Source of the DNA: an uncultured Opitutia bacterium | Lineage (GTDB): Bacteria; Verrucomicrobiota; Verrucomicrobiia; Opitutales; UBA953 | Direction: 5' to 3' | DNA: 11,825 nt | Assembly: GCA_903957465.1 (NCBI GenBank) | Contig: CAJBPJ010000008.1 | Location: 1 to 11,825, forward strand | Shown: positions 1-7,036 of the stretch, one piece after another | Position numbering within the stretch: position 1 is the first letter of the stretch | How the letters are laid out: the number at the start of each line of letters is the position of its first letter | Made by a program: the position numbers and the translations under genes | The notes under the pieces: generated by a model | Seen by the model: the letters and a program-made list of their open reading frames with translations, nothing else | Told to the model about the DNA's origin: nothing | The model's database searches: none

Positions 1-434
1 CGGTAAGAAAGTAGCGGGCCATCAATTTCAATTCCGCGAGTTTTGGCTGCATCCATCTGGTTAACCGCAATAACCATGGGCAAACCTAACTCGGCAATCT
101 GAGCTGCGAGGAAAAGATTGCGGAGAAGATTTGTCGCGTCGCAAACAACGACCACCACATCAGGCGCACGTTCATTTTTTACCCGACCCAGCAAAGCATC
201 GACGACCACACGCTCATCAGGCGAAACGGCAGCCAAAGAATACAATCCGGGCAAATCAACCAGTTCGACTTTTTGTCCGTCCGCTAATTCACATATTCCA
301 GATTTCCGTGCAACGGTAACACCTGGATAATTTCCGACACGCTGACGCAGACCCGTGAGCGCATTAAAGAGCGTTGATTTTCCTGTGTTGGGATTTCCAA
401 CCAGAACAACACGTGCTTGTCCGACTTCGCTCAT
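1..434 (-). CDS. feoB: Ferrous iron transporter FeoB, N-terminal GTPase part (partial)
   Basis: FeoB is the inner-membrane Fe(II) permease with a cytoplasmic G-protein domain. Only the first 144 codons are here; the rest, including all membrane segments, lies beyond the left edge. All the G motifs expected in this part are visible: G1 GNPNTGKS at residues 13-20, the FeoB-type G2 segment NYPGVTV with Thr40, G3 DLPG at 60-63 followed by YSL and SPDE, and G4 NQMD at 125-128. The FeoB-specific spacing and the NYPGVTV and DLPGLYSL strings separate it from Era- or Der-type GTPases. The ATG at 434 overlaps the feoA stop as ATGA, so translation is probably coupled. Transcription should come from the Fur-like promoter before feoA. 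The family and start are secure; whether the full gene is intact cannot be seen. Confidence 0.95.
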   Translation of the reverse strand, partial: MSEVGQARVVLVGNPNTGKSTLFNALTGLRQRVGNYPGVTVARKSGICELADGQKVELVDLPGLYSLAAVSPDERVVVDALLGRVKNERAPDVVVVVCDATNLLRNLFLAAQIAELGLPMVIAVNQMDAAKTRGIEIDGPLLSY

Positions 435-694
435 AGCTTTTTCCGGGGCCGGGGCACGGGGCAGTCAGCGGCGATATCAATCAAGATGTCACGCGCTTCA
501 ATGTCGCGCAGGCAGATCTCGATGCCGCCAAATGAGAGGGCAATGGGGTCTCCGAGTGGTGCGCGACGGACAACTTTCACCACCATCCCTGGCAGCAGGC
601 CTAATGCCATTAGACGTTGGTCCACCGCCCGCTCAGCATTGAGCGAGACTACTTTGCCAAACTGGCCCGGCAGTAGTTTGCTAAGGGATACCAC
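431..694 (-). CDS. feoA: FeoA, small SH3-like partner of FeoB
   Basis: This 87-residue protein matches FeoA, the small cytoplasmic SH3-fold protein thought to help FeoB in ferrous iron uptake. The core reads as the usual FeoA pattern: LLPGQFGKVV, then a segment with QRLMALGLLPGMVVKVV, then APLGDPIALSFGG and a closing ICLRDIEARDILI strand. The C-terminal tail (PVPRPRKKL) is basic. The start is GTG at 694, because an in-frame TAG lies two codons upstream and MVSLSKLLPGQ fits the family N-terminus. The AGGA just before the GTG is too close to be a good ribosome site. The predicted promoter would give a leader of only about 15 bases. The stop overlaps the feoB ATG. Confidence 0.93.
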   Translation of the reverse strand: MVSLSKLLPGQFGKVVSLNAERAVDQRLMALGLLPGMVVKVVRRAPLGDPIALSFGGIEICLRDIEARDILIDIAADCPVPRPRKKL

Positions 695-700
695 GTCCTA

Positions 701-717
701 TTGAGATTCATTCTCAA
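701..717. promoter_or_regulatory. Candidate Fur box before feoAB
   Basis: The sequence TTGAGATTCATTCTCAA is an interrupted palindrome (TTGAGA, 5 bases, TCTCAA). Set against the 7-1-7 Fur consensus (TGATAAT-N-ATTATCA) it matches 11 of 14 defined positions. It overlaps the predicted -10 and start region of the feoAB promoter, where a repressor would block polymerase. Iron-dependent Fur repression of feoAB is known in many bacteria; its use here is inferred. A DtxR/MntR-type repressor is an alternative. Confidence 0.6.
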
Positions 718-744
718 AGTACGCCTATCACCTCGCGCTGTCAA
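716..744 (-). promoter_or_regulatory. Predicted sigma-70 promoter of feoAB
   Basis: On the minus strand there is a perfect -35 TTGACA (739-744), a 17-base spacer, and TACTTT (716-721) as -10. The -10 matches only three of six consensus positions, but these include the conserved leading TA and the final T. Transcription would start near 709, inside the Fur-like palindrome. It lies in the 93-base gap after the exonuclease gene, so feoAB need not depend on read-through. Confidence 0.6.
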
Positions 745-787
745 TGCCTGCCTCCAAAAAGCCCTAAGTGGTTGGCCTTCTTATGGC

Positions 788-1558
788 TCAAAGAGCCGCA
801 CTTATGCGCACCGATACGGGGCAGTGATCTGAACCCGTTATCTCTGGGTGTATCTTGGCCTGATCCCATGCGCCCTTCAGGCCGCGGGACGCTAAAAAAT
901 AGTCGAGTCGCCAGCCAATGTTGCGCTGCCGTGCACCCATTCGGTAAGTCCACCAGCTATACTGTTTTTCTAATCCGGGATGCTGGGCGCGAAAAGTATC
1001 CGTGAATCCGTTTTCGCCCAAAAGCTTTCCGAATGATTCCCGCTCTTCATCTGTAAAGCCTGCGTTCTGACGATTGGCTTGAGGATTCGCTAAATCAATC
1101 GGCTCATGTGCGCAGTTAAAATCACCACAAACAAGTACAGGCTTATTTTTTTCGAGCTGTGCGAGGTACGCACGAAAATCTTCATCCCATCCAAGTCGAT
1201 AGCTTAAGCGCGTTAACTCACGTTGAGAGTTGGGCACATAAGCGTTCACTAAATAAAGTTCTTTGAACTCTGCCGTGAGCACCCGTCCCTCGCGCGGATG
1301 TTCGCCCGGAAAATCTGCACGAACGGCTATCGGAGCGACGCGCGATAAAATTGCGGTGCCTGAATAGCCCTTTTTTTCAGCCTCATGCCATGCTGTGTGC
1401 GCAAAACCTAAATCGATAGCCTGCGCTTTTGCGGTCTCGCATTTTGTCTCTTGCAGACAAAGAACGTCGGGGGTGCTTGACCGAATAAATTCAGGCAGGC
1501 CTTTACCGTGAGCAGACCGCACACCATTCACGTTCCACGAAACAATCCGACAGGTCAC
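788..1558 (-). CDS. xth: Exodeoxyribonuclease III / AP endonuclease (ExoIII family)
   Basis: This 256-residue protein belongs to the ExoIII/AP endonuclease family, which cuts DNA 5' to abasic sites and trims blocked 3' ends in base excision repair. The catalytic set is complete: Asn9 in SWNVNG, Glu37 in CLQETK, Tyr107 in NAYVPN, Asp146 and Asn148 in GDFN, a WRLDYFL segment, and Asp244-His245 in GSDHCPV. The length is close to that of E. coli ExoIII (about 268). The likely start is GTG at 1558, two bases after the stop of the upstream gene; no Shine-Dalgarno site is evident, so it probably relies on coupling. It is the last gene of the guaB operon. Its stop lies in a small GGCTC-AAA-GAGCC hairpin without a T-run. 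Whether it acts mainly as AP endonuclease or 3'-5' exonuclease cannot be told from sequence. Confidence 0.95.
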   Translation of the reverse strand: MTCRIVSWNVNGVRSAHGKGLPEFIRSSTPDVLCLQETKCETAKAQAIDLGFAHTAWHEAEKKGYSGTAILSRVAPIAVRADFPGEHPREGRVLTAEFKELYLVNAYVPNSQRELTRLSYRLGWDEDFRAYLAQLEKNKPVLVCGDFNCAHEPIDLANPQANRQNAGFTDEERESFGKLLGENGFTDTFRAQHPGLEKQYSWWTYRMGARQRNIGWRLDYFLASRGLKGAWDQAKIHPEITGSDHCPVSVRISAAL

Positions 1559-1560
1559 AG

Positions 1561-2358
1561 TTAGCGCTTTTGCGGAGTGCCGAAGAGAGATTTCATCTTA
1601 CGATCAATATCGTCGCCTGCGCCCTTCGAAGGTTCCGTCGCCACTGGCTTCTCTACAGGTTTAGTTTCAACCCTCGGTTCAGGTTTAACTTCTGGCCTCT
1701 CAGTAGGTGTCGGCGCACGTACGCGGCCTGAAATTTCTGCAAGCCGGACGCGCGCTTGTGCAGCAAGATCTGTATCCGCTGCATTCAAAACAAATTTAGC
1801 GCCTTTGGCTCGAACCTCGACCGTGCCATCTCCAAAAACCTTACTGACCTGTACACGCTCGCCGGCGGAAAGAGGAATTTCTGCAATCACCTCTTCGCCC
1901 TCCATCACTTCTGCGTTCACTTCTTTATTCAAGGTGATTGAAGGCGGCCAGGCAGCTGGCTTGATGCAAAGTTCACGGAAGTCTACCGGCTCATCGACCG
2001 CTACGGATGCGTCGACAACAGGGGCAACGGGTGTCGTGGGCTTTGGTTGCGCTACCTCTGCGACAGGAGTTTCCCTCTCACCACTCGCGGGTGCTGGGGT
2101 AGGCTTGGTCGTATTTGAGCTTCCGGAGGATGTACTGGTTCCACCGGTCGATTTCCCAAAAAGGTTAGTCGATTCAGAGGAGCTCTGAGACTTTGTTCCT
2201 GCCACGGTCTTTGGTGACACTGTCGACGGCCCCTTGGAAACAGTCGTTGGGCCCTGCTCGCGACCCGAACGTACTTCCGGTAAATAATATGCCGCGACAA
2301 AAAACCCTAAGGCGAAGCCAAGGGCAATCTGCAGGAATGATCGTAAAAGCGAGAGCAT
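1561..2358 (-). CDS. Membrane-anchored low-complexity protein with an SH3-like domain
   Basis: I do not recognise a named family for this 265-residue protein. Residues 5-26 form one hydrophobic helix (FLQIALGFALGFFVAAYYLP) that looks like an uncleaved anchor. Residues 30-120 are a Ser/Thr/Pro/Gly-rich, probably disordered linker. Residues 137-200 (from WPPSITLNKEV) form a compact, probably beta-rich module with alternating EEVIAEIPL, GERVQVSKVF and GTVEVRAKGAKFVL strands, resembling bacterial SH3-like domains. The tail is Pro/Glu/Lys-rich and ends in a basic KMKSLFGTPQKR. The ATG at 2358 is six bases after guaB, with GGAAG (2369-2373) ten bases upstream as ribosome site. The layout suggests a short cytoplasmic end and a periplasmic or wall-facing domain. 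The gene is surely real, given its tight place in the operon; its function is unknown. Confidence 0.82.
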   Translation of the reverse strand: MLSLLRSFLQIALGFALGFFVAAYYLPEVRSGREQGPTTVSKGPSTVSPKTVAGTKSQSSSESTNLFGKSTGGTSTSSGSSNTTKPTPAPASGERETPVAEVAQPKPTTPVAPVVDASVAVDEPVDFRELCIKPAAWPPSITLNKEVNAEVMEGEEVIAEIPLSAGERVQVSKVFGDGTVEVRAKGAKFVLNAADTDLAAQARVRLAEISGRVRAPTPTERPEVKPEPRVETKPVEKPVATEPSKGAGDDIDRKMKSLFGTPQKR

Positions 2359-2364
2359 GTAAAA

Positions 2365-3939
2365 TTAACTTCCGGCTTTAATTTCGATGACATCGTGCGG
2401 GGCAGACTCGCGAAGACCCGCAGGTGAAACGCGGACAAACCTTGCGCGCTCGCGGTGTTCAGCTAAGTCGCGGGCGCCCAGATAGCCTAAGCCGCTTTGG
2501 ACACCGCCCGATAACGTACCAAGGACTTTATCAACCGTACCGGAGACTTCTTTAAGGGCCTCAATGCCTTCCGGTGCGACTTTGGTAAATTTACCAGATT
2601 TCTCGTGGCCATAACGCGAGGCAGATCCCTTTCGCATAGCCTCGAGCGAACCCATGCCGCGATATTCTTTATATGTTTTGCCGTTAATCTCTAAAATCTT
2701 TCCAGGAGCTTCGCGACACCCTGCCAACATGCCGCCGAGAATGACCGCATCTGCCAGCGTGAGTGCTTTGACGACATCACCGCTCTTGGTAATTCCGCCG
2801 TCTGCAATAATGCGGACACCGCGCTTACGTGCAGCGACCGAAGAAACATAGAGTGCGGTGAGTTGGGGAATGCCCACGCCCGCAACGATGCGCGTTGTGC
2901 AAATAGAACCTGGTCCTTGGCCAATCTTAATCGAGTTAGCACCCGCATCGGCTAAGAACTCAACACCGTCTCCGCTGGTTACGTTACCGGCAATCAGTGT
3001 CAGCTTAGGGAAGGCCTTTCGTAAGGCGCGAACGGCATCGCCAACACCTTTCGAGAATCCGTGAGCAGTCGAAACTGCACAGGCATCAAGACCGGCGTCG
3101 AGCAATGAGCCGACGTGATTAATCAGGCGTTCGCGATCAAGAGCACCTTCGCTATCGCGAGGTACCGCAACGGCAACACCGACACGTAAACGGAAATTAG
3201 CATCACGCGTAGGGCGTAAATTTGCACGCGACTCATCCGAGATGCGCTCAATATCTGAAAGCGTGAAGAGGCCGCGTAGACGTCCCTTAGGGTCCACCAC
3301 TAAAAGTTTATTGAGACCGACACGCTCAGAGAAAATACGGTCGGCCGTCGCAATCGGATCTTTGCCTAAATCTTTTTCGGAAACGGCGAGAACTTTTTCG
3401 ACAGGGATCATTGCGGCATGGACCGTGCGCATGCGGTGGCGATCTTTGACAGCGTTGCCTGGCAGCAACCCGAGTAAGCGACCGTCTTTATCAACGACAG
3501 GAAATGTGCTGAAGGAGAGACCGTCGCGCTCGATGCGCGCAAGCACATCGCCAATCGTTGCATCTGCAACGACGGTTGCGGGATCAGCAATCATCCCGTG
3601 AATATGATTTTTGACGCGTTGGACTTCGCGAAGCTGGTCCGCTTCGGACATATTATAGTGCAACAATCCCAGCCCGCCATTGAGCGCCATGGCGATGGCC
3701 ATTTGGTGCTCCGTTACCGTATCCATATCGGACGAGATAATCGGCAAGGATAACGAAATTTGGTCTGACAGCGACGTGTCGAGACGCGTTTGACGCGGCA
3801 GAACGTCCGAATGAAGGGTAGCTAACGAGATGTCGTCGTAGGTCAGTCCATACCCCGCATGGGACTCAAAGAAAGACTTCGCCGGCAGGTAGAACTGACT
3901 ATCGACGTTGCTTGAGGACTTCTTAGGGGAAACAGCCAT
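2365..3939 (-). CDS. guaB: IMP dehydrogenase, non-canonical subfamily
   Basis: IMP dehydrogenase oxidises IMP to XMP with NAD+, the committed step to GMP. The 524-residue product has the TIM barrel split by a pair of CBS domains (about residues 115-235). Visible landmarks are LTYDDISL near the N-terminus, SSDMDTVTE, the catalytic loop GPGSICTTR with Cys347, ADGGITKSGD, YRGMGSLEAM, and the Arg442-Tyr443 pair of the mobile flap followed by PEGIE. The usual Asp of the NAD-site motif (DTAHG or DSSQG) is Ser290 here (STAHG), and PEGIE runs into ALKEVSG rather than GRVPYKG. The frame is open to a GTG at 4014, but the ATG at 3939 (MAVSPKK) is preferred because the extra 25 residues do not look like IMPDH. 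No good Shine-Dalgarno site is seen. GMP reductase with CBS domains is a less likely alternative. Confidence 0.93.
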   Translation of the reverse strand: MAVSPKKSSSNVDSQFYLPAKSFFESHAGYGLTYDDISLATLHSDVLPRQTRLDTSLSDQISLSLPIISSDMDTVTEHQMAIAMALNGGLGLLHYNMSEADQLREVQRVKNHIHGMIADPATVVADATIGDVLARIERDGLSFSTFPVVDKDGRLLGLLPGNAVKDRHRMRTVHAAMIPVEKVLAVSEKDLGKDPIATADRIFSERVGLNKLLVVDPKGRLRGLFTLSDIERISDESRANLRPTRDANFRLRVGVAVAVPRDSEGALDRERLINHVGSLLDAGLDACAVSTAHGFSKGVGDAVRALRKAFPKLTLIAGNVTSGDGVEFLADAGANSIKIGQGPGSICTTRIVAGVGIPQLTALYVSSVAARKRGVRIIADGGITKSGDVVKALTLADAVILGGMLAGCREAPGKILEINGKTYKEYRGMGSLEAMRKGSASRYGHEKSGKFTKVAPEGIEALKEVSGTVDKVLGTLSGGVQSGLGYLGARDLAEHRERARFVRVSPAGLRESAPHDVIEIKAGS

Positions 3940-4045
3940 GTGATTCGTGTTTCCCCAATGGGTGTTAGGGAGCCCCCCATACCTCGGCAAGGAGATAAGG
4001 GCCAGAACTTGCACGAAGCCCCAGAATGAGCGAGATTATGGCCCT
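3940..4045. other. Divergent guaB-menC intergenic region
   Basis: This 106-base gap must hold the promoters of both the guaB operon and menCE. I see only weak candidates, for example TTGCCG-17-TAACAC reading toward guaB, and no clear operator or riboswitch fold. Confidence 0.5.
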
Positions 4046-5005
4046 ATGGGCACCAGCCGCCTCGACTTTCGCCGTATTCGGCGGCGTTTTCGAACGCCCT
4101 TACGAACGGGCATCGGCTTGGTTGAGTCCGTTGACCGTCTACTCATCAGGGGGGAAGATGCTAGCGGCGCCATCGGGTACGGAGAAGTTGCCCCATGGCC
4201 TGGCTTCAAAACCGAATCGGTCGATGACGCAGAGCGGATAGTTCGTGCTGCCCAAGGAAACTTAGAGCAACTCCACCGTGTAGTTCAAAAAGATGAGGCC
4301 AACCTGCCCTGTCTTGCGTCAGCACTTTCAATGCTCACCCGGTGGAGCGAAATTAAAAAGTTTGCTGGCGGTGTAAATTGCGCCGCACTTCTCAGAGAAG
4401 ATGCATCTCCCGATGAAGCTGTCGCACGCGTTGCTCAAGGATTCTCGGTTTTAAAATTAAAGATTGGCCCAGCGACAACCGAAGGATCTATTCGCGCAAT
4501 TCTCGCGGCCACACCGCAGGCAACGACCCTGCGCCTTGATGCCAACGGCTTGCTAACGCTTGTACCTGCACGAGCGTGGACAGAGTTCGCACGCAGTGAG
4601 CCTCGAATTGAGTACATCGAGCAACCGCTACCGATTGATCACGCAGGGTATACTTCGCTTGGGCCGGAAAAGATTGCCCTTGATGAGTCCTTCACGAGTC
4701 CGCGAGACGATACCCGTTGGCCGGGTATTATCGTTGTGAAGCCAAGTCTTGTTAGCAACTGGGAGTCCTTCCGTAGATGGTCTAAAAATTCTCCTGCTAA
4801 ATTTATTTTTTCTTCGTGCTTTGAAACTGCCATCGGACGACAAGCTGCGCTGGCTCTGGCCGCTGAACTCCAACCCGAGCAAACCACAGGGTTTGATACG
4901 CTTGGCTGGTTCGAGCCTGATGGCCGTGAGCGTCACGCACCTGGACCCGTCGCACGCGGATTGGCAGATTATGATTGGGAAAGGTTCTGGGAGGAGGTCG
5001 CATGA
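4046..5005 (+). CDS. menC: o-Succinylbenzoate synthase (enolase superfamily)
   Basis: MenC dehydrates SHCHC to o-succinylbenzoate in menaquinone synthesis. The 319-residue protein is the usual length and has the full muconate-lactonizing-type active site: the KLKIG lysines (Lys137, Lys139), metal ligands Asp165 (RLDAN), Glu192 (YIEQPL) and Asp213 (LDES), and the second catalytic lysine Lys232 (VVKPS). The C-terminal segment SSCFETAIGRQAALALAAEL also fits. These residues line up with E. coli K131/K133, D161, E190, D213 and K235. The frame is open from a GTG at 3947, but that part overlaps the guaB leader and is unlike the family, so I start at the ATG at 4046. It is divergent from guaB and coupled to menE, which confirms the assignment over other enolase-superfamily activities. 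Confidence 0.93.
   Translation: MGTSRLDFRRIRRRFRTPLRTGIGLVESVDRLLIRGEDASGAIGYGEVAPWPGFKTESVDDAERIVRAAQGNLEQLHRVVQKDEANLPCLASALSMLTRWSEIKKFAGGVNCAALLREDASPDEAVARVAQGFSVLKLKIGPATTEGSIRAILAATPQATTLRLDANGLLTLVPARAWTEFARSEPRIEYIEQPLPIDHAGYTSLGPEKIALDESFTSPRDDTRWPGIIVVKPSLVSNWESFRRWSKNSPAKFIFSSCFETAIGRQAALALAAELQPEQTTGFDTLGWFEPDGRERHAPGPVARGLADYDWERFWEEVA
4992..4998 (+). promoter_or_regulatory. Strong ribosome binding site of menE
   Basis: AGGAGGT lies three bases before the ATG at 5002, inside the last codons of menC. It fixes the menE start at 5002 rather than the in-frame ATG at 4975. It is the only near-perfect Shine-Dalgarno sequence in the window. Confidence 0.8.
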
Positions 5006-6207
5006 ACTCTGGACGTTTTATTTTACATGCCGACTACGCTGCCCATCTGGAAGCTGCGCTGACGGCGCTCGCTGGGTCGGTACCCGTTTTTCTCGGCAAC
5101 CCTCATTGGTCGGAAGCGGACTTGGCTGAGGCGTGTCGACAAATTCCGCATGGCACAGAAACTGTCGGTGGCAACGCTCGCGCTGAAGGGCTGTCGCCTT
5201 GCGATTGGCCTCATGCATGGCGTGGGCGAATCATGATCCCGACAGGTGGTACCGGTGGACGTATCAAATTTGCGATTCACGACCAAAAAACTCTGCAAGC
5301 GGCAGCGCACGCGCTGCGGGACTTCCTCGTCGAACGTAAGCTACCTGCAAAACTACACTGTGTCGTCCTCACACCACCGTGGCACGTCAGCGGACTCATG
5401 CCCGCTATTCGCGCCAAGGAAACGGGTGGCAGTTATCAAGTGCTCGATGGACGCTTCAAAGCCACCGACACGCTTCCCGAAGTAAAACTACCAGCAGACG
5501 GTACGCGCGTTGCCTCACTGGTGCCTGCCCAGCTCTCCCGTCTTCTAACTCACGCGCAGGGCGAACTCTGGTTAAAGCAATTCGACTTTGTGCTCCTCGG
5601 TGGATCATCCGTGCCGCCCTCGCTGCTTGCGCACATTCGCAAGCTTCGGTTACCCGTTGCGCTCAGTTACGGTATGACTGAAACGGCAGCAGCGATAGCC
5701 GTGTGTCCGCCTGAAAAACTTTGGACCGAAGACACTCCCCGTGGCCATTCGCTGCCAGGCGTCCGTCTCGAAATCCACAATGGACGTATTTTTGTCCAAG
5801 CGCCGAGTCTTTGTCACGGCTACTGGCCTGCGTCGCCATTTTCCTCCCCGTACGACACGGGCGACCTAGGAGATGTCGACTCGGCCGGCACCGTACGTGT
5901 AACTGGCCGCGCCGATCGCATCCTCTCAACGGGCGGCGAAAAAGTCGACCCAGCCCGAGTCGAAGCTGTTCTGACTGCGCCAGGTCTAGCCAAAGCTGCT
6001 TATGTATTTGGTCTACCCGATGAGACTTGGGGGCGCCTTTTGGTCGCAACAGTTATCGCTCCAGCATCGCTCGAAACTGCCCTTCGGCAGGCAGCGGAAA
6101 AACTTGAGCCGGCTGCGCGTCCACGTCGCTACCTATTTGTCGACGAGCTTCCTTTTGATGCTCGTGGGAAAATTGATACGGAAAAACTCGGTGGGCTTTG
6201 GGCTTAA
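5002..6207 (+). CDS. menE: o-Succinylbenzoate-CoA ligase
   Basis: MenE activates o-succinylbenzoate with ATP and joins it to CoA, the step after MenC. The 401-residue protein is a compact adenylate-forming enzyme. It has the P-loop PTGGTGGRIKFA (80-91), PPWHVSG (126-131 region), the YGMTETAAA motif (223-231), YDTGDLG (284-290), the hinge GRADRILSTGGEKV (302-315), and the catalytic lysine of ARGKID (Lys390). The P-loop is unlike the common SGTTGxPK and recalls the GGSSGxxRFA form I remember from cyanobacterial MenE proteins. The start at 5002 is set by the strong ribosome site and the ATGA overlap with menC. Its TAA interlocks with the kdsA stop on the other strand. No other men genes are in the window, so the pathway is split over the genome. 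Confidence 0.93.
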   Translation: MNSGRFILHADYAAHLEAALTALAGSVPVFLGNPHWSEADLAEACRQIPHGTETVGGNARAEGLSPCDWPHAWRGRIMIPTGGTGGRIKFAIHDQKTLQAAAHALRDFLVERKLPAKLHCVVLTPPWHVSGLMPAIRAKETGGSYQVLDGRFKATDTLPEVKLPADGTRVASLVPAQLSRLLTHAQGELWLKQFDFVLLGGSSVPPSLLAHIRKLRLPVALSYGMTETAAAIAVCPPEKLWTEDTPRGHSLPGVRLEIHNGRIFVQAPSLCHGYWPASPFSSPYDTGDLGDVDSAGTVRVTGRADRILSTGGEKVDPARVEAVLTAPGLAKAAYVFGLPDETWGRLLVATVIAPASLETALRQAAEKLEPAARPRRYLFVDELPFDARGKIDTEKLGGLWA

Positions 6208-6998
6208 CCGCGCACGGAGCGCCAGACGCGTAAACAGCTTCGCACGAGTTCGGCAAATTGATCCAAGGGAACTTGGCTAGGGCCATCCGAAATTGCTTTC
6301 GTAGGATCTGGGTGCGTTTCCATAAACAATCCATCTGCGCCTGCCGCTAAAGCTGCACGTGCTAACACAGGAACGTATTCTCTTTGGCCACCCGAAGAAC
6401 CACCGGCGGCGCCAGGTAGTTGGACCGCATGGGTCGCGTCCATAATCGTTGGCCAGCCATTGCTAGCCATAATCGGGAACGCACGCATATCGACGACGAG
6501 GTTCTGGTAGCCAAAAGTTGTCCCGCGATCGGTTTGCCAAATTTCTTTAGCACCCGCACCAGAAAGTTTATCGACCACAAAGCGCATCTCGAATGGCGAA
6601 AGGAATTGTCCTTTCTTTACATTGACGACCCTACCTGTTTTCGCAGCGGCGACTAAAAGATCTGTCTGCCGACACATAAAAGCAGGGATCTGTAAAACAT
6701 CTGCAACTTTGGCGACCGGCGCGCAGTGCTCTGGGCCGTGGATATCCGTTAGGGTCGCAAAGCCATAATCTTTTTTCGCGAGGGCTAGAAGCTCAAGACC
6801 CGCCTCCATGCCAGGCCCGCGGTCTCCGGTTAAGGATGTGCGATTGGCTTTGTCGTATGATCCCTTAAAAATAATATTTAAATCGGGCTCGCGATCCGCG
6901 AGAGCACGCAACTCTTTGGCAACAGTACGCACATTTGACTCGGACTCGAGCGAGCAGGGTCCAGCGATGAGGAGGAGGCGGCGCTTGTCGTGAAGCAT
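6204..6998 (-). CDS. kdsA: 3-Deoxy-D-manno-octulosonate 8-phosphate synthase, metal-dependent type
   Basis: KdsA condenses phosphoenolpyruvate with arabinose 5-phosphate to make Kdo 8-phosphate for the lipopolysaccharide inner core, implying a Gram-negative envelope. The 264-residue protein carries IAGPCSLES (11-19), FKGSYDKANRTS (44-55), DIHGPEH, VVNVKKGQF, TDRGTTFGY and MDATHAVQLPG. Cys15, His190, Glu227 and Asp238 match, with a constant offset of four to five, the metal ligands Cys11, His185, Glu222 and Asp233 of the Aquifex enzyme. The metal-independent E. coli type has Asn at the Cys position. KANRS separates it from the related DAHP synthases. The ATG at 6998 is 38 bases after polX and has a C-rich leader without a Shine-Dalgarno site. 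It is the last gene of its operon and ends within the menE stop. Confidence 0.95.
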   Translation of the reverse strand: MLHDKRRLLLIAGPCSLESESNVRTVAKELRALADREPDLNIIFKGSYDKANRTSLTGDRGPGMEAGLELLALAKKDYGFATLTDIHGPEHCAPVAKVADVLQIPAFMCRQTDLLVAAAKTGRVVNVKKGQFLSPFEMRFVVDKLSGAGAKEIWQTDRGTTFGYQNLVVDMRAFPIMASNGWPTIMDATHAVQLPGAAGGSSGGQREYVPVLARAALAAGADGLFMETHPDPTKAISDGPSQVPLDQFAELVRSCLRVWRSVRG

Positions 6999-7036
6999 GG
7001 GAAGAGCGTGCGGGGAATAGGCGACGGGGGCAAGGC

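Noticed and set aside
785..797. GGCTC-AAA-GAGCC hairpin at the exonuclease III stop codon as terminator
   Set aside because: Only five base pairs with a 3-base loop, and no T-run follows on the minus strand.
1577..2188. 203-codon open frame on the plus strand
   Set aside because: It lies wholly opposite the SH3-like gene; its low-complexity Ala/Ser/Thr/Gly composition is the mirror of the Ser/Thr/Pro linker, and it has no ribosome site or family features.
3940..4014. N-terminal extension of guaB from a GTG at 4014
   Set aside because: The 25 extra residues do not resemble IMPDH and run through the divergent promoter region; the ATG at 3939 fits better.
3947..4045. N-terminal extension of menC from a GTG at 3947
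   Set aside because: The 33 extra residues lack MenC similarity; the protein from 4046 has the normal length and start of the family.
6210..6222. GCGC-ACGGA-GCGC stem as terminator between menE and kdsA
   Set aside because: A four-base stem inside kdsA coding sequence with no T-run; too weak to call.
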